Positions 25,258 through 36,915 of a stretch of 64,000 nt of DNA are shown here, one piece after another. The stretch's first letter is position 1. Every line of letters begins with the position of its first letter. Source of the DNA: Chiua virens (lineage: Eukaryota; Basidiomycota; Agaricomycetes; Boletales; Boletaceae). Under the pieces are notes generated by a model that did no database searches, had not been told where the DNA came from, and was given only the letters and a program-made list of their open reading frames with translations. The DNA lies in assembly GCA_019787685.1 (NCBI GenBank), contig JAHNUO010000011.1:1860001-1924000 (forward strand), written 5' to 3'. A program made the translations under genes and the position numbers.

Positions 25258-27003
25258 CCGAGTCGGGTCGGGTCGGGCTTGGGCTTGAGTTCGGGCTCGA
25301 TGCGCTAGTAGCCAAAGTCAGAATGTAGTTTCCAAGGCTTGAAACAAAGACAAGAGGAAAAGTCGTCTGGAATCATCCCAGAGTCGATAGGCAACCCAGG
25401 CAGCAAAAAGGACGCACAAAATGATGTCCAAGGTACTTGAAGTCCTCTATAAATGGTGAGGATGAGCGCTTCGAAGGAATGGATGTGTTACATCAAAAGA
25501 AGGGGAGCTGGAAACATAAAGAGAGAATCAGCGTCAAAGAGGCGACAATCACACGCCAGACATCCCTACCAGTGCCCCAGAACCCTCAGAAGCAGTGACA
25601 ATCCATGCCGATGGCGAATCGAGCTTCGAATACAGTAAGTCAACTGCTCAAGTGACTGAAGAACGGACGAACCACAGGTACCAGACGTGTTCCCCAGTGC
25701 CCCTCTGCGCCTCAGAACCGAAGTGAGAGATGAACTGGAAATGAGAGTACAAACGTCAAGATGAATGTACCTCAAGGTAACCAGAGGTATTTCAAAGGTC
25801 TAGAAAGCGACTCGAATGAAAACAGCATCGAAAAAGATGTTGAGCTGATAAAGTCCCAGGAGGGCAGGAGGAGATCAAGTCGAGGACTGGTTACATCGAA
25901 GGCAATATGCAGCGCAAGTTGAACGATGCGAAACGTGTCAAATATGATGGGACTGAGACAAGTGAATGGTTGGCGCAGCCAGCGGTACATAACGGCTATC
26001 GATATCCAATCCCGCCGCGGCTCTGCCAATATGATTGTTGTCATCTCCAGCAGCCCACGACGGTGACATTGTATTCCAAGGAGGCTCAAGGATGGACGTA
26101 CGATCCCGCGAAGAAGTTTGCGAAATTGATCATCGAAATGCAGCGCAAACGAATTGTGCTGGAGATAAAGCGTATGCTCAGGCTATATAATGTGGTACCA
26201 CAAGTAAACAAGTCTGCCGGCGAAGCGCGGCGCTCATCAAATAGTATACATTGCTCCCCAAATTATCTGCAAACCATCTTGAAACAGGGTGTTCGACGTC
26301 CTATAAGTAGTTTAAATTGTCGGTGACAGAGGGGGGGGAAATCATCGTAATTACTGATATATAGTACCAAGTGGAAGGAGAGCCACACACTTGGCGTCCA
26401 CATTTAGAGATTTGTCTGATCATTCGCCTCCGGTGGCCGAACGAAATGAACATTCGAAGTGGGAATCACCCTTGGATACCCCTGCCTAGAAGTGGCGCGT
26501 ACCCCTGGAGGCGCTGCGCATTACTAGCAATGTGCCTTACTTGTCTCGTACAGCTGTACTTGCACATTTTACATAGACATATGTTGTGCCTTGTGATCGT
26601 AGTTGAAGAATGTTCCCCCATAGTGCTTGACCGTGAAGTAAAGGTATCATTGAACGTGAGATGTTTTCGGTGCAGACGTCTACCCTGTGCGTTGATGTTA
26701 CTGCAATGCGCTCGTCGTGCCGCAATCGTGGCAGCAGTCCAAGTGATTTAATTATCAAACCGAATGACAGTTTCCCACATCTTTTGCCAAGTCCATCAGC
26801 GTTTTCTAAGCGCTATTCGAGTGCTCGAATAACACTTAAGCAAGGAATATTCCCGTAATGGCTTCGCTAAGGCTCGCTTGGCTTGATTTTGAGAGTCGTG
26901 ATTGGAGGGAAGCCTGCGCAAGAACCTGTCAAACGGTAACGTTACAAGCCCATTTTCCTGATGCGCCGGCCTCCTTTGTATTTGACACTGGAGGATGGGA
27001 ACA

Positions 27004-27013
27004 GCATAAATAC
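27004..27013 (+). promoter_or_regulatory. TATA-like box of aldo-keto reductase 1
   Basis: GCATAAATACC lies about 57 bp upstream of ATG 27063. The paralogue at 29991 has the nearly identical GAATAAATACC about 66 bp upstream, so this core promoter element was copied with the gene. Confidence 0.5.
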
Positions 27014-27062
27014 CTGCGTCTGATCCGATACCCTGATTCCTCATTCCTTACACTTTCATACC

Positions 27063-28390
27063 ATGTCAACCCCTAGCGTTGAATATCGTCAGCTCGGCAA
27101 GTCTGGACTCCAGGTCTCCGTCCCCATTGTAAGTCTTGCGCAAAGGTCTACGATAGCCATGATTTGATGTCTGATCTTGAACAAATGTCTTCATCGTAGC
27201 TGGGAGCGATGAGCTTTGGTTCGTCGAAGTGGAGTGTGCGTCCCCTCTGCGTGTTTTACGTCAGATAGTATCCTCATGCTTACCTCTCCCCTACATAGCC
27301 GTGGGTCCTCAACGAGGAGCCTTCGCTTGAAGTCCTGAAAGCCGCATGGGACTTGGGCATCAACACGATCGATACTGCCAACTTCTATTCCAATGGTGAA
27401 TCCGAACGCATTTTGGGAAAGTTTATGAAAAAGGCATGTGGGAGCTTACCTGTATCAAAACCCAACCATATCTCATGTCTCGTTAGTATCAGATCCCCCG
27501 TCACCAGATCGTGATTGCATCAAAATGCTTTGGCCTCGTGGGTGACAACGTCAGAATCAACCCAATATTGACTTCACAACTGAAAAAATTACCACGATAC
27601 GTGAACCAGAGTGGTCTCTCGCGAGCTGCCATCTTCAACGCGGTTGAAGCCTCGCTCGCTCGTTTGGAGACCCCTTATCTCGACCTCCTCCAGATCCATC
27701 GATACGACCCCGATGTCCCTGTCGACGAAACAATGAAAGCCCTCCACGACCTTGTCCAGAGTGGCAAGGTGCGCTACATCGGTGCCAGCTCCATGCGATG
27801 CTGGCAATTTGCGCATCTCAACGAAGTGGCCGACAAGAACGGCTGGACCAAGTTTATCAGCATGCAGTGCGAGTATTCGTTACTCTATCGGGAGGAGGTA
27901 TGTTTCCCGTAGTATGGATCACCGTGGTGGACGTGATTTGACACGACATAGGAGCGCGAGATGCTGGCGTACTGCAAATTCAACGGAATTGGTGTCATTC
28001 CTTGGGGACCTCTCGCAGGAGGTGACCTCGCCCGGCCGGTTGGCAACGAAACAGTCCGGACGAAAGCCTACAAAGGCAGCATGTTCGAGAGGAGGTTCAC
28101 TGTGGTCGACAGCACCATCATAAGTCGAGTTGAGGAGCTCGCGACAAAAAAGGGTGTCAAAAGAGGACAGATCGCACTAGCCTGGGTCAGCTCCAAGATC
28201 GTCAGTCCTATCGTGGGTGCCACCTCCGTTGAGCGGGTCACGGAGAGTATTGTGATGGACATCACGTTGACACCGGAGGAAGTAGCCTATCTGGAAGAAC
28301 CGTACGTCGCATGCCTTCGTCTCAGTCATGCATTTTGGTTGACTCTCTGTTCACAGATATATTCCGCTTCTTGTTCGTGGTCACCTTTGA
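27063..28390 (+). CDS. Aldo-keto reductase, copy 1
   Basis: Six exons: 27063-27128, 27200-27235, 27299-27433, 27487-27897, 27952-28301, 28357-28390; 343 aa. It is an NADPH-dependent aldo-keto reductase of the YakC/AAD-like group. The catalytic tetrad is visible: Asp59 and Tyr64 ([12 protein letters not shown]), Lys92 (VIASKCFG) and His150 (LLQIHRYDP). The C-terminal cofactor segment is [15 protein letters not shown]. The natural substrate cannot be told from sequence. Intron 3 (27434-27486) starts with GC (AAG|GCATGT), where the paralogue has GT; the exon joint is otherwise identical, so this is a GC-AG intron or a damaged donor. The final exon gives [10 protein letters not shown]. It is followed by a decayed copy and a second intact copy on the same strand. 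Confidence 0.93.
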
Positions 28391-28734
28391 AGGCATGGAT
28401 TGGATGTAAGCATATACCTGTATCTTTGTAACAACACTATGTCCCGATTCCATTGAAAAGGAGGTTATACCAGAGAGGATCGCCGAGTCACCTTGAAGGA
28501 GGCATCAACATTCAACCACAACTCTACTGGACAGCCCCATCGAATTGAGCTGAGCTGAGCGAGTCATAGTAAGCACTAGGAGGCCAAATAGTCCTAATCA
28601 TTTCGGATTGCAATTTGCAAATAAATAAATCAACACAGGAAAACACAAGCCTGGTCAGACAGCCGGGCGCTAACAATTTGAAGCGCTCAAATATGTATAT
28701 GATCACACAACAACGCGGCACGGTCAATGGCGTG

Positions 28735-29076
28735 GTACCCACGTACGCTCTGTGAGGTGATCTGCTTCATGCTCATACCAGCAGCACGTTTTTGCCACCT
28801 GTTAATATTGGTTCACCAGCTTGAAAAAGGAATCTCAGGTGCAAGGCTTATAATATCGGGCCTATCGAACACAAAAGCACCCTGGTCAAATATGGTTAGC
28901 ATGCAAGGCGAGTACTTACGAGTTGCATTGCCGTGATGGACTCGGAGTAGGGCCGCTTTGCGTGGGCGTCACGACATTGAGGCCCTCTGATCCGACGTGC
29001 AGGCTGACTGTAAATTCAACGGGATCTGCGTCACCTCTTGTGCAACTCCCAGTCGGAGGTTGATCTCGTCCCATCA
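28735..29076 (+). pseudogene. Decayed third aldo-keto reductase copy
   Basis: Not an open frame, but it aligns in order with exons 4-5 of the neighbouring reductases. AGCATGCAAGGCGAGTAC matches the end of exon 4, a remnant of intron 4 follows, then GTAAATTCAACGGGATC, CTTGTGCAACTCCCAG and GGAGGTTGATCTCGTCCC match the [20 protein letters not shown] region with many changes. Weaker similarity to the [14 protein letters not shown] region lies before it. The relic stops shortly before the MITE at 29109. It shows that the tandem array once had at least three members. Confidence 0.6.
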
Positions 29077-29108
29077 TGAGCAGCGATATGCAAGCAGCGC
29101 AGGCGTAA

Positions 29109-29779
29109 CACCACAGTTTTTTTGTGATTTAAGATAGGTTCGTACTATGGTCGAAATGTGAATCCTGTACTTCGAATACAACTTGTCATTCAGAACATGT
29201 TTGAATTTTATGTCTGAACGTATCACTAAATTTTGGCCTAAACTTTGTGTATCCATGTACGTATCAACTCGGTCAATATGTAGTGTAATATTTGAAATTT
29301 ACTATTAGTCAGAATGTAACTGTAAATGCCAAATTTGGGCTTGTCATATAAACCCTAGTGATACTTCAAGTCTTGCTATGGTCTGTATGGTGGACAAAAC
29401 ATGAAATATTTGCAATCATTCAGTTCTCTTAGTTTTGGCTCAAGCAATGATGTTGCATTCAAATGGTGGTTAATGACTGTACTTCATATTTTGTCCACCA
29501 CACAGACCATAGCAAGACTTGAAGTATCATTAGGGTTTATATGACAAGCCCAAATTTGGCATTTACAGTTACATTCTGACTAATAGTAAATTTCAAATAT
29601 TACACTACATATTGACCGAGTTGATACGTACATGGATACACAAAGTTTAGGCCAAAATTTAGTGATACGTTCAGACATAAAATTCAAACATGTTCTGAAT
29701 GACAAGTTGTATTCGAAGTACAGGATTCACATTTCGACCATAGTACGAACCTATCTTAAATCACAAAAAATCTGTGGTG
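29109..29779. mobile_element. Foldback MITE with TAA target duplication (Harbinger-like)
   Basis: 671 bp, almost entirely two ~295-bp inverted arms (29109-29403 and 29485-29779) around an 81-bp centre. Termini are CACCACAG...CTGTGGTG. TAA directly flanks both ends (29106-29108 and 29780-29782), the 3-bp TWA duplication typical of PIF/Harbinger elements. Arms are nearly identical, suggesting recent formation or gene conversion. There is no transposase inside; the mirrored 46-codon frames in both arms are just the repeat read twice. It separates the relic from the second reductase. Confidence 0.85.
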
Positions 29780-29922
29780 TAAGTGTACGGCCTAATTTTT
29801 GCATACCCTTCTCATCATGATGCTGTACAATTCCAGGTTATGCCGCAGTCGCGACCGACCCGAATAACTTACGGCCAATTCTGAACTACGATTTCTCACG
29901 TCCATTGCATCAGGCTGGAGCA

Positions 29923-29932
29923 GAATAAATAC
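29923..29932 (+). promoter_or_regulatory. TATA-like box of aldo-keto reductase 2
   Basis: GAATAAATACC about 66 bp upstream of ATG 29991, the counterpart of the element upstream of copy 1. Confidence 0.5.
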
Positions 29933-29990
29933 CGCGTTGACTTCTCGGCGCCAGTGCTTGTTTGCATCGAACTCTCATTTCTGTCCCATC

Positions 29991-31292
29991 ATGTCAGCCC
30001 CCAAGGTTCAATACCGTCAGCTCGGCAAGTCTGGCCTCCGAGTCTCCGTCCCCATTGTAAGTCGGGTGGAATCTAATCTGATCACGATCCTGAACCCAGT
30101 TCTCTATCGTAGCTGGGAACCATGGGCTTTGGTTCTCCAAAGTGGAGTGTAAGTTCTGTTCCCGGCCGTACCACAGGAATATGATGTGGACTTCTTCCCT
30201 ATCTAGGATTGGGTCCTCGGAGAGGAGCCTTCGCTCGAAGTCCTGAAAGCCGCATGGGACCTGGGCATCAACACCATCGATACCGCTAACCTTTATTCCA
30301 ACGGTGAATCCGAGCGCATTCTGGGGAAGTTCATAAAACAGGTATGCTGTGATTACGTTCCACGGACCCAGATCTCACCAGATCTCGTCAGTATCAAATT
30401 CCCCGTCATCAGATCATCATCGCATCGAAATGCTACGGCCTCGTTGCAGATGAAATCAATGTCCACCCAGTAGCTAGACCTGGGATTAAAAATCTGCCAA
30501 AATACGTGAATCAGAGTGGTCTCTCGCGGGCTGCCATTTTCAACGCGGTCGACGCCTCGCTCGCTCGTTTGGAGACCCCTTATCTCGACCTCCTCCAAAT
30601 CCACCGATACGACCCTGACGTCCCTGCTGAGGAGACGATGAAAGCCCTGCATGATCTTGTCCAGAGTGGCAAGGTGCGCTACATCGGTGCCAGCTCCATG
30701 CGTTGCTGGCAATTTGCGCATCTCAACGAAGTGGCCGACAAGAACGGCTGGACTAAGTTTATCAGCATGCAGTGTGAATATTCATTGCTCTACCGGGAAG
30801 AGGTACGTCGCCCGTAGTATGGATCACTCTGGGGCGTGATTTGATACGACGTAGGAACGCGAGATGCTGGCGTATTGCAAATTCAACGGGATCGGTGTCA
30901 TTCCTTGGGGACCTCTCCAAGGAGGCGATCTCGCCCGACCGCTTGGTAGCGAAACGGTCCGAACGAATGCTTACAAGGGCACCGCATATGAGAAGAAGTT
31001 CTCGGAGGCTGACAAATCCATCATAACCCGTGTCGAGGAGCTCGCGACGAAAAAGGATGTTAAAAGGGGACAGATCGCACTGGCCTGGGTCGGCTCCAAG
31101 ATCGTCAGTCCCATCGTGGGTGCCTCCTCTGTTGAGCGAGTCAAAGAGAGTGTTGTGACGAGCATCATGTTGGCGCCGGAGGAGGTAGCCTATCTGGAAG
31201 AACCGTGAGTCGCATGTCTCCGTCTCAGCCGTACAGTTTATCTGATCCCCATTCATAGATATGTCTCAAAGCCTATTCGTGGTCACCTCTGA
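29991..31292 (+). CDS. Aldo-keto reductase, copy 2
   Basis: Six exons with the same sizes as copy 1: 29991-30056, 30113-30148, 30207-30341, 30392-30802, 30855-31204, 31259-31292; 343 aa. Same family and tetrad (Asp59, Tyr64 in TANLYSNG, Lys92, His150). All introns are GT-AG. Compared with copy 1 the proteins are nearly identical in the barrel core (exon 4, second half) and differ most at residues ~95-115 ([18 protein letters not shown] against [18 protein letters not shown]), a loop near the active site, and near [20 protein letters not shown]. This is the pattern of a tandem duplicate whose substrate pocket may have drifted. The end is [10 protein letters not shown]. Confidence 0.93.
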
Positions 31293-31442
31293 AGGCGTGA
31301 ATAGAACGTAGACATACCTCTATCCTTGTAGCATTAACATCATGTACCGATTCCGACGAAGCACGAGTTACGCAAAAGTCAATCGTAAGAATACAGATTG
31401 GAAGAGAACAAAGGCAAACAATACGAAAATCTTGCCGAGAGG

Positions 31443-31984
31443 TCAACTAGCCGGGTCGTGTAACACAGCAAGAAGATACCGATCATCTGTGCCACATCAC
31501 AGTTGTGAATATGACCCTCTTGGCCAGGAGCAGAGAGCACCACACACCTGGTGATATCATCAACTCGTGTCGCTTCGTCCTAATCCTCATAAATCGAATG
31601 TGATCCTAAACACACGTCCAATGGTGAGACGAATCTCTGGCGAAGGGAACGGGAGGCAAAATGATCACGTACCCCATCGTTCTCTTCACCACTGATCTCT
31701 TCTAGTCCAGACTGCACACTCTCAACAATTCTCCCGATCACGCTGGCATACTTTCTCCCTTGCTCGCCCTCAAACACGACACCCGAGTGTCGGATAATAG
31801 ACACCTGATCACCGCGCGAAAGAAGGAGGTAGCCGAGAACGGAACGGTGAGCCGAGAGAAGGGTAAGGGTTTGTTCGAGTTCGGCTGGCATAGGTGTGTG
31901 TGCGTGCGCGGTCTGCGTAGCTGATGACGATGGAAAGGAGGATGGCTCGGATGAGGAAGGGCCTGGTACGATGGAGGTACTCAT
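31443..31984 (-). CDS. Roadblock/LC7-type dynein light chain
   Basis: Three exons, 31673-31984, 31548-31605 and 31443-31486; 137 aa. The Roadblock/LC7 fold is plain: PAELEQTLTLLSAHRSVLGY, GDQVSIIRHSGVVFEGEQGR, DHIRFMRIRTKRHELMISP (split by intron 1) and DDRYLLAVLHDPAS (after intron 2). It would be a light chain of cytoplasmic dynein, binding the intermediate chain as a dimer. The first ~30 residues are a Ser-rich extension not found in short animal roadblocks; ATG 31984 is the first in-frame ATG, and initiating at a later Met (MPAELEQ) would give the usual ~105-aa size. It converges with aldo-keto reductase 2, about 150 bp apart. Confidence 0.9.
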
Positions 31985-32447
31985 GGACGGCGATACGCTT
32001 TGCACAACCTAGCAGAGGGTTCAGGGTGAGGAATTGTCAAATGTACAAATCCGGATCCTGATTATAATAGTATCGATATCAGCTAGCAACATAATCTTTG
32101 ATCTCGTCCGAGCCGGACGTACCTTCGAGGCGAGGGTTACTTATTGGTTGGCTTCAAACCGATCACCAATCGTGGTAGATTTCATTTATTTTCTATTTCC
32201 CACGATACATAAGAGGCCCTACTGGCGTTCAAACGGACGACAGTCTAAACTCAAGCTAATAAACTACTAGCATATGCATGTTACTTAGAGTTAGTCCGTC
32301 TTGACATCCTACTAGTAATTGGTCTCGTTTTCACAACCGTCACAATCTTTTACTCGTGAGTGCAACAACCAAGATGTCGATCTCTAACTTGTTCAGCGTA
32401 CCATCAAGGCTCTCGCATCTATGTTCTCTAATTATTTCAAGACACGA
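31985..32447. other. Intergenic between Roadblock and Atg14 genes
   Basis: 463 bp: the promoter of the Roadblock gene and the 3' flank of the Atg14 gene, both on the minus strand. AT-rich in the middle; no other feature seen. Confidence 0.5.
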
Positions 32448-34006
32448 TTATCCAAACTCATCATCCGCCCCATTGTCATCTACTACCTCCCAACCCTCTT
32501 CCTCCGCAATCCGTTCCGGTCGTCTGCCTGTTGGTGATCGCACCCCGGACGTGGACTCATCCTCTGCCGCCATAGCGTCCCGCACCATGCCAGCAACGCG
32601 CCGCCTACCGCGTATCGGACTTGCCGTCGTCGCCTGAAGCACCTGCGCAAAATCAAGCGGAAACGTCGCCGGCGTTGGAGGGTGTAGACTCGGCGTCGTT
32701 TCATGTGAACGCCTAACGGGTGCCATTCGAAAAAGAACAAGAACAGAATGAAGAGACGACGTACCGTCCCAACTCGCCGCTACAACATACTGCCCACAAA
32801 TTTCCGAGTCCATCCCCCGCTTGCGAGAGGGGTATCTCGACGCTCTGGGTATGGGCGAGGTAACATACGTTGTACAACAACATGGCAAATGCGGTCGTGA
32901 AGGATGCTTTGGGTTCTGTGGGTGGGGCCAGGGTAGTCGAGGATGCGACTGTGGACGCCGTCGGTGGTGCTGACGGCGGTAGTGGGGTCTGCGGGGACGA
33001 AGGCAACGAGGAGGGCGAGGAAGACGCTGTGAGATGTAAAGGGTGTTTTGTCGTCCATCTAGACACAATAGATATAAGATCATAGGTCTCGCATGCGTAG
33101 ACAAAAGGGACATACTTGGCCCAGCTACCAGACTCCCCACCTTTACCAGCCCCAATCCACGGTTGTCCCACCCCGAACTTCTTCCCGTTCCATTCTGTCT
33201 CAAAAGGAAGCTTGACACCGAGATAAAACGTGAGTAATCCTAGAAAATGGATGGTATGCGTGACCACGGCATTGATATGGTCTGGGGGATAGCCTGAACC
33301 GTGATCATACGTGAGGACAACAGCGAGGCTATAGTAAGACACGCACGTCGAATATCCCCTGGAACAGGCAAAATTAAGTCGCCAATAGTCCACTCCCCCT
33401 TGGTACCCGCTTTGCCGCCAATTGGGGGTCGTCCACCTACCTCGACAACATGGAACACTTCGACAAGCTCTTGGACGAGCCCCGATCGCGCGCGCGCGAG
33501 CGCGGCGGAGAGTGTGTGCAACTCTTGTGTTTCCTTGGCAGTCATATTGTCCAACGGCGGTGTGGGCACCAGACGTGCAGCAGAAAGGGTCCGTCGACGC
33601 GCTGCAAGGGATTCGCGCAGTTGGCGCAGCCGTTCACGTTCTGTGAAATATAAGGGAATGGATCAACGAATAGAATACAGCAGACGCAACGCAGACGCAC
33701 TGGCATCGTTGTCCCGCCGCAGCCTCGCCAAGCCTTCTGCGAGTTCCTCCACACGTTTCTGACAGCTCGCTATCCCAGCCCTTGTCATTCTCGCGCCTTC
33801 AATGCCTTTGAGGGCACGCGAGGCCTTGACGACCTGTTCATCGCGATCCTTTACGAAGCGCTGCGTTTGCAAGCGGATGTCGCGTAAGCTGTTTTGAGCA
33901 GAGTCAGTGGGAAGAAGGTCGAGGCACGCAGTTCGACCCACTGGATCCGGAGACAGTGTTCACAAAAGAATTGGCGTTGTCTGAGCTCACAATTTTTGCA
34001 TTCCAT
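32448..34006 (-). CDS. ATG14: Atg14/UVRAG-family autophagy protein
   Basis: Six exons (5' to 3'): 33942-34006, 33701-33888, 33347-33640, 33116-33293, 32765-33058, 32448-32712; all phases fit, 427 aa. Atg14 is the subunit that directs the Vps34 PI3-kinase complex to sites of autophagosome formation. The N-terminus MECKNCELRQRQFFCEHC gives the family's paired Cys motif (Cys3, Cys6, Cys15, Cys18). A coiled coil follows (~25-110, for example FVKDRDEQVVKASRALKG, then RERLRQLRESLAARRRTL). The conserved block is DIRRYPPDHINAVVTHTIHF then LGLLTFYLGVKLPFETEW, and the C-terminal conserved part AFAMLLYNVCYLAHTQ then QAGDGLGNLWAVCCSGELGR. UVRAG/Vps38 is the alternative name for this fold; the short Cys N-terminus favours Atg14. 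Confidence 0.85.
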
Positions 34007-34294
34007 GGCATTACGCTGTTAACGCAGTCCTTGTCGTATGATGGAACCGATGCGCAGACGGCACGATAGTGCTAATGACCAGAGCAGTCTGACTCCATGG
34101 TGCTGCAGCAGCCAAAGGATTAGTCACACACGAATTTGGATTACCCCTAAATACGAGGAGTAACATTCAACTACTAAGTACACTAATTAGTAACGTTACT
34201 GTTAACTTACACCCGTACCAAGTACATAAGTCAACACCATCAGATCTATCGATAGATTTTCTGAAAGAAAGCAAACGTAAAACAACACTTATCT

Positions 34295-36054
34295 TCACAC
34301 TTCCTCGAACCCCGCGTTCCGCACGCGGCTCACTTTGGTCGCGCGCTGCGTCCACGTATCGTTTCGGTCCGCTCTACGCCAGACATATCCCGGCTTTAGT
34401 TGGACCTCCCTCAGCATGGGGCAATACCGATTCCACGCTTGAATATGTTCCAAGGTCTCCACTGATTCTTCCGCACTTACCGTCAATCCAACAGTGGATG
34501 ACGGTGCCGTAGCGCTGATTTCTTCAAACTCGGCGTCGTCCAACTCGGCGCGTTCCGGGCCGTCCAGTCCAATGAGCTCCCCAACGAGCGGACGGTTACA
34601 CGTACTATTCGCGCCGACGTTTTCGACGACGACTTTGAATACGCGGACAGACCAGAGGTGAGGCATAAGTCCAAAAAAATGAGCGCCCATGCTCAACACC
34701 ATTTCCTGTGGTGCAGTCATAATTAGCGATGGCACCAAACAAGGAAAAAAGGGCGGACTTCGCTTGGATCACCTTCCTTGTACACGACTTCGAGTCGCTT
34801 TAGGCCATTGAAATGGTGCAGGATAGCGTAGAGGATTTCGTCATCCCAAGAGCCAATGAACACGGAGAGGGACTCGAGGCCGGTGCCGCTTCCGCTGGCC
34901 TCGATTTCTTTAAAAGCCTTCCCCAACGCGACGAGGCCACCCGCTGGGTCCCTTATGGTGAGGTGTTTGAGTCGACGTGATCCGTAAACAATGGGCTTGA
35001 TGGTGGTCAAGGGCCCTTGATAATAAACGAGGTTCGGAAGCGCTGTATTGGACAGCCGAAGCCAGGGGAGGTGGTTTCGGACGCGGAGGTTGGCGACGCG
35101 GGGACATTTTGACAAGAATTCGGCAAATGGGAGGATGATATGGTCGTGTGGTTCGGAGACATAGCTTTGCCATAATTTTTGGGTGGGGAACTTGATGTCA
35201 ATGGTATGGATGTAGGGAGATGGGACTGGGTTATGGTGACTCGGTATGGCCGTTGGCTGCTGTACTGGCGGAGCGTTGAGGTTCACTCCGTCTACAATCA
35301 TTGCCCAGGTATTGTTGTGTGGGGGGGGCACCCAGAAGTGTCTGTAAATGTAGCAAGTCCAGTCGAAGCGAACGACACGAAGGCGCTGAGCTTCCCCGAA
35401 AGCGCGTAGCTCACGCGAATCTCGGCGGCCACGCAGGCCCATGATAGTCAGTTCGGTTATGGGAAGATCTCGGGGGTGAAGCGAGGTGGATTGAGGGTGG
35501 AAGGGGGGAGTGCAATTTTCGATGACGAGTCTATCAAGTTGAGGAAAGCGGTGTACAAACGCATAAAAGGAGTCAGGGAGGACCATGTTGTCAAAAGTGA
35601 GATCACGAAGGTTTGTCATGGTCAAGGCGTGGTCGTACATGGCGTCAGTGACAAGTATGTCGGCAAGAAGGTCGACCGAGTTAGCGACACCGGCCTCGTC
35701 GAGGATACGGGCTTCATGACCACGAGTAGGTCTATTGATCGGGGCGATGTCACCAGTGAGGAATATGACGCCGCTTGCACGGCTGATTTGTTCGAGGCGA
35801 TCGGACTGTGGAATTGAGGTGGATATTCCGAGAGTGAGTGAACGTGTTAGAGATAGGAGGGATGGGTCTTGCTGCAAAAAGGGGCGGCTTCTAGCGAATT
35901 TGAGGGGGTCTGACCAGACGACATCCCTGTAGAGTATTTTGATGGCGAGGGAATTGAAGCGCTTGTTCGTGCGTACGAGGGCGGCAATGTCTTCTGGGGA
36001 GTCGAGTTCTTCGAAGATGCTCATCCAAAGTTCGTTGGGAAACATCGTCGCCAT
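34295..36054 (-). CDS. F-box protein (long)
   Basis: Two exons, 34759-36054 and 34295-34705; 568 aa. The start ATG 36054 gives MATMFPNELWMSIFEELDSP, immediately an F-box, followed by DIAALVRTNKRFNSLAIKIL. The remainder has LRR-like hydrophobic repeats (LRDLTFDNMVLPDSFYAF, FPQLDRLVIENC, LKRLEVVY) suited to substrate binding in an SCF ubiquitin ligase; the substrate is unknown. The intron donor (GAA|GTCCGC) is weak, but it is the phase-correct way into the second exon, whose VENVGANSTCNRP and Arg-rich end look coding. Reading through without splicing would stop the protein 11 residues later. It is divergent from the small membrane protein gene, sharing about 150 bp. Confidence 0.8.
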
Positions 36055-36201
36055 GATGGTGGTGGTGGTGAAGAGACAATGTCTTCGATGGCTGTGTGCT
36101 CGCTCGAGCAGTGTGGTAACTTGATATGGGTCGCAACTTGAGTACTTGAGTCTCAGGTCATTCAAATTCAATAATCATATGGACGACGCTCAACGACCAC
36201 G

Positions 36202-36915
36202 ATGGATGCCCTATTCCCTCGTACGTGACAGTCATTCCAATGCTGGTACTAACCAACCCGACTACATTTAGATTGCATTTTCTTCGGTAGCAATGGTCCT
36301 CCCCGTCGTCCTGCTTCATAGGTACAGAGCCAAGTCTTCAACCAACCAACCAGCCCCTCCTCGACGAGGAGCTGTCTCAATACCACATCTCCGTATTCGC
36401 AAACCCCCTTCCTCGTCACCCTTGGCCGTCGACCGCACAGTCTCCGCAGACCCGTTCAATGCACCTCTCTACGGTTTCAAAGCGTTTGCCATCGCCACCA
36501 CCGCTGTTATGTCAAGCGCTGCCGCTTCTGTCGCAGGTGTCATGGCCTATCTGGATGTCCGCGACGTGAGTCCATAACCTAACAAATACACACTGTTACT
36601 TACCGAGGTTCACAGACGACAGAATTTGCTGCTCGCATGCGTATGCTGGTGTCACAATCTATGCCGCTCTTGACGGCAAAAATTTATCGACGGCCTACTT
36701 CTATCGATTCAGTTCCTGGCGATCCTGTTCTGATCGCTGCATTGGCACCACAAAACTTGCTCTCGTCACCGACCACCTTCGATCACGATGCGGCCCAACA
36801 AAGACTTTCAGAGGCGTTTGATAAGGGAGGGTTTGATGCGTGGGCAGAGGCCGTCGCAAAGGAAACGGAGGCTGAAATCGAGATGGAGCGTTTCAGGAAG
36901 ATCAGGACAAGATAG
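36202..36915 (+). CDS. Small predicted membrane protein (TMEM242-like)
   Basis: Three exons, 36202-36220, 36291-36565 and 36616-36915; 197 aa. The first exon is only MDALFP plus one base and is supported by phase (C|CA) and a TCGGTAG acceptor. After a basic Pro-rich stretch comes PFNAPLYGFKAFAIATTAV and an Ala/Val-rich helix (MSSAAASVAGVMAYLDV), then TTEFAARMRMLVSQSMPLL. The two adjacent helices and the FNAPLYGFKAF box recall fungal members of the TMEM242 family, which are mitochondrial inner-membrane proteins (tentative). The C-terminus is an acidic amphipathic helix (AWAEAVAKETEAEIEMERF). It is divergent from the F-box gene. Confidence 0.6.

Larger units (their letters stand above)
24324..27062. 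other. 2.7-kb intergenic region with gene fragments
   Basis: No complete gene. It contains a possible orphan 5' gene end at 25146 (listed), a GGGTCGGGTCGGGC-type simple repeat at about 25257-25300, and minus-strand frames at 25566-26089 that I could not join into a model. The last few hundred bases are the promoter of the first aldo-keto reductase. Confidence 0.45.

Noticed and set aside
25566..26089. Minus-strand frames resembling part of a membrane protein
   Set aside because: Splice joints give stops or frame breaks in every combination I tried; no family recognised.
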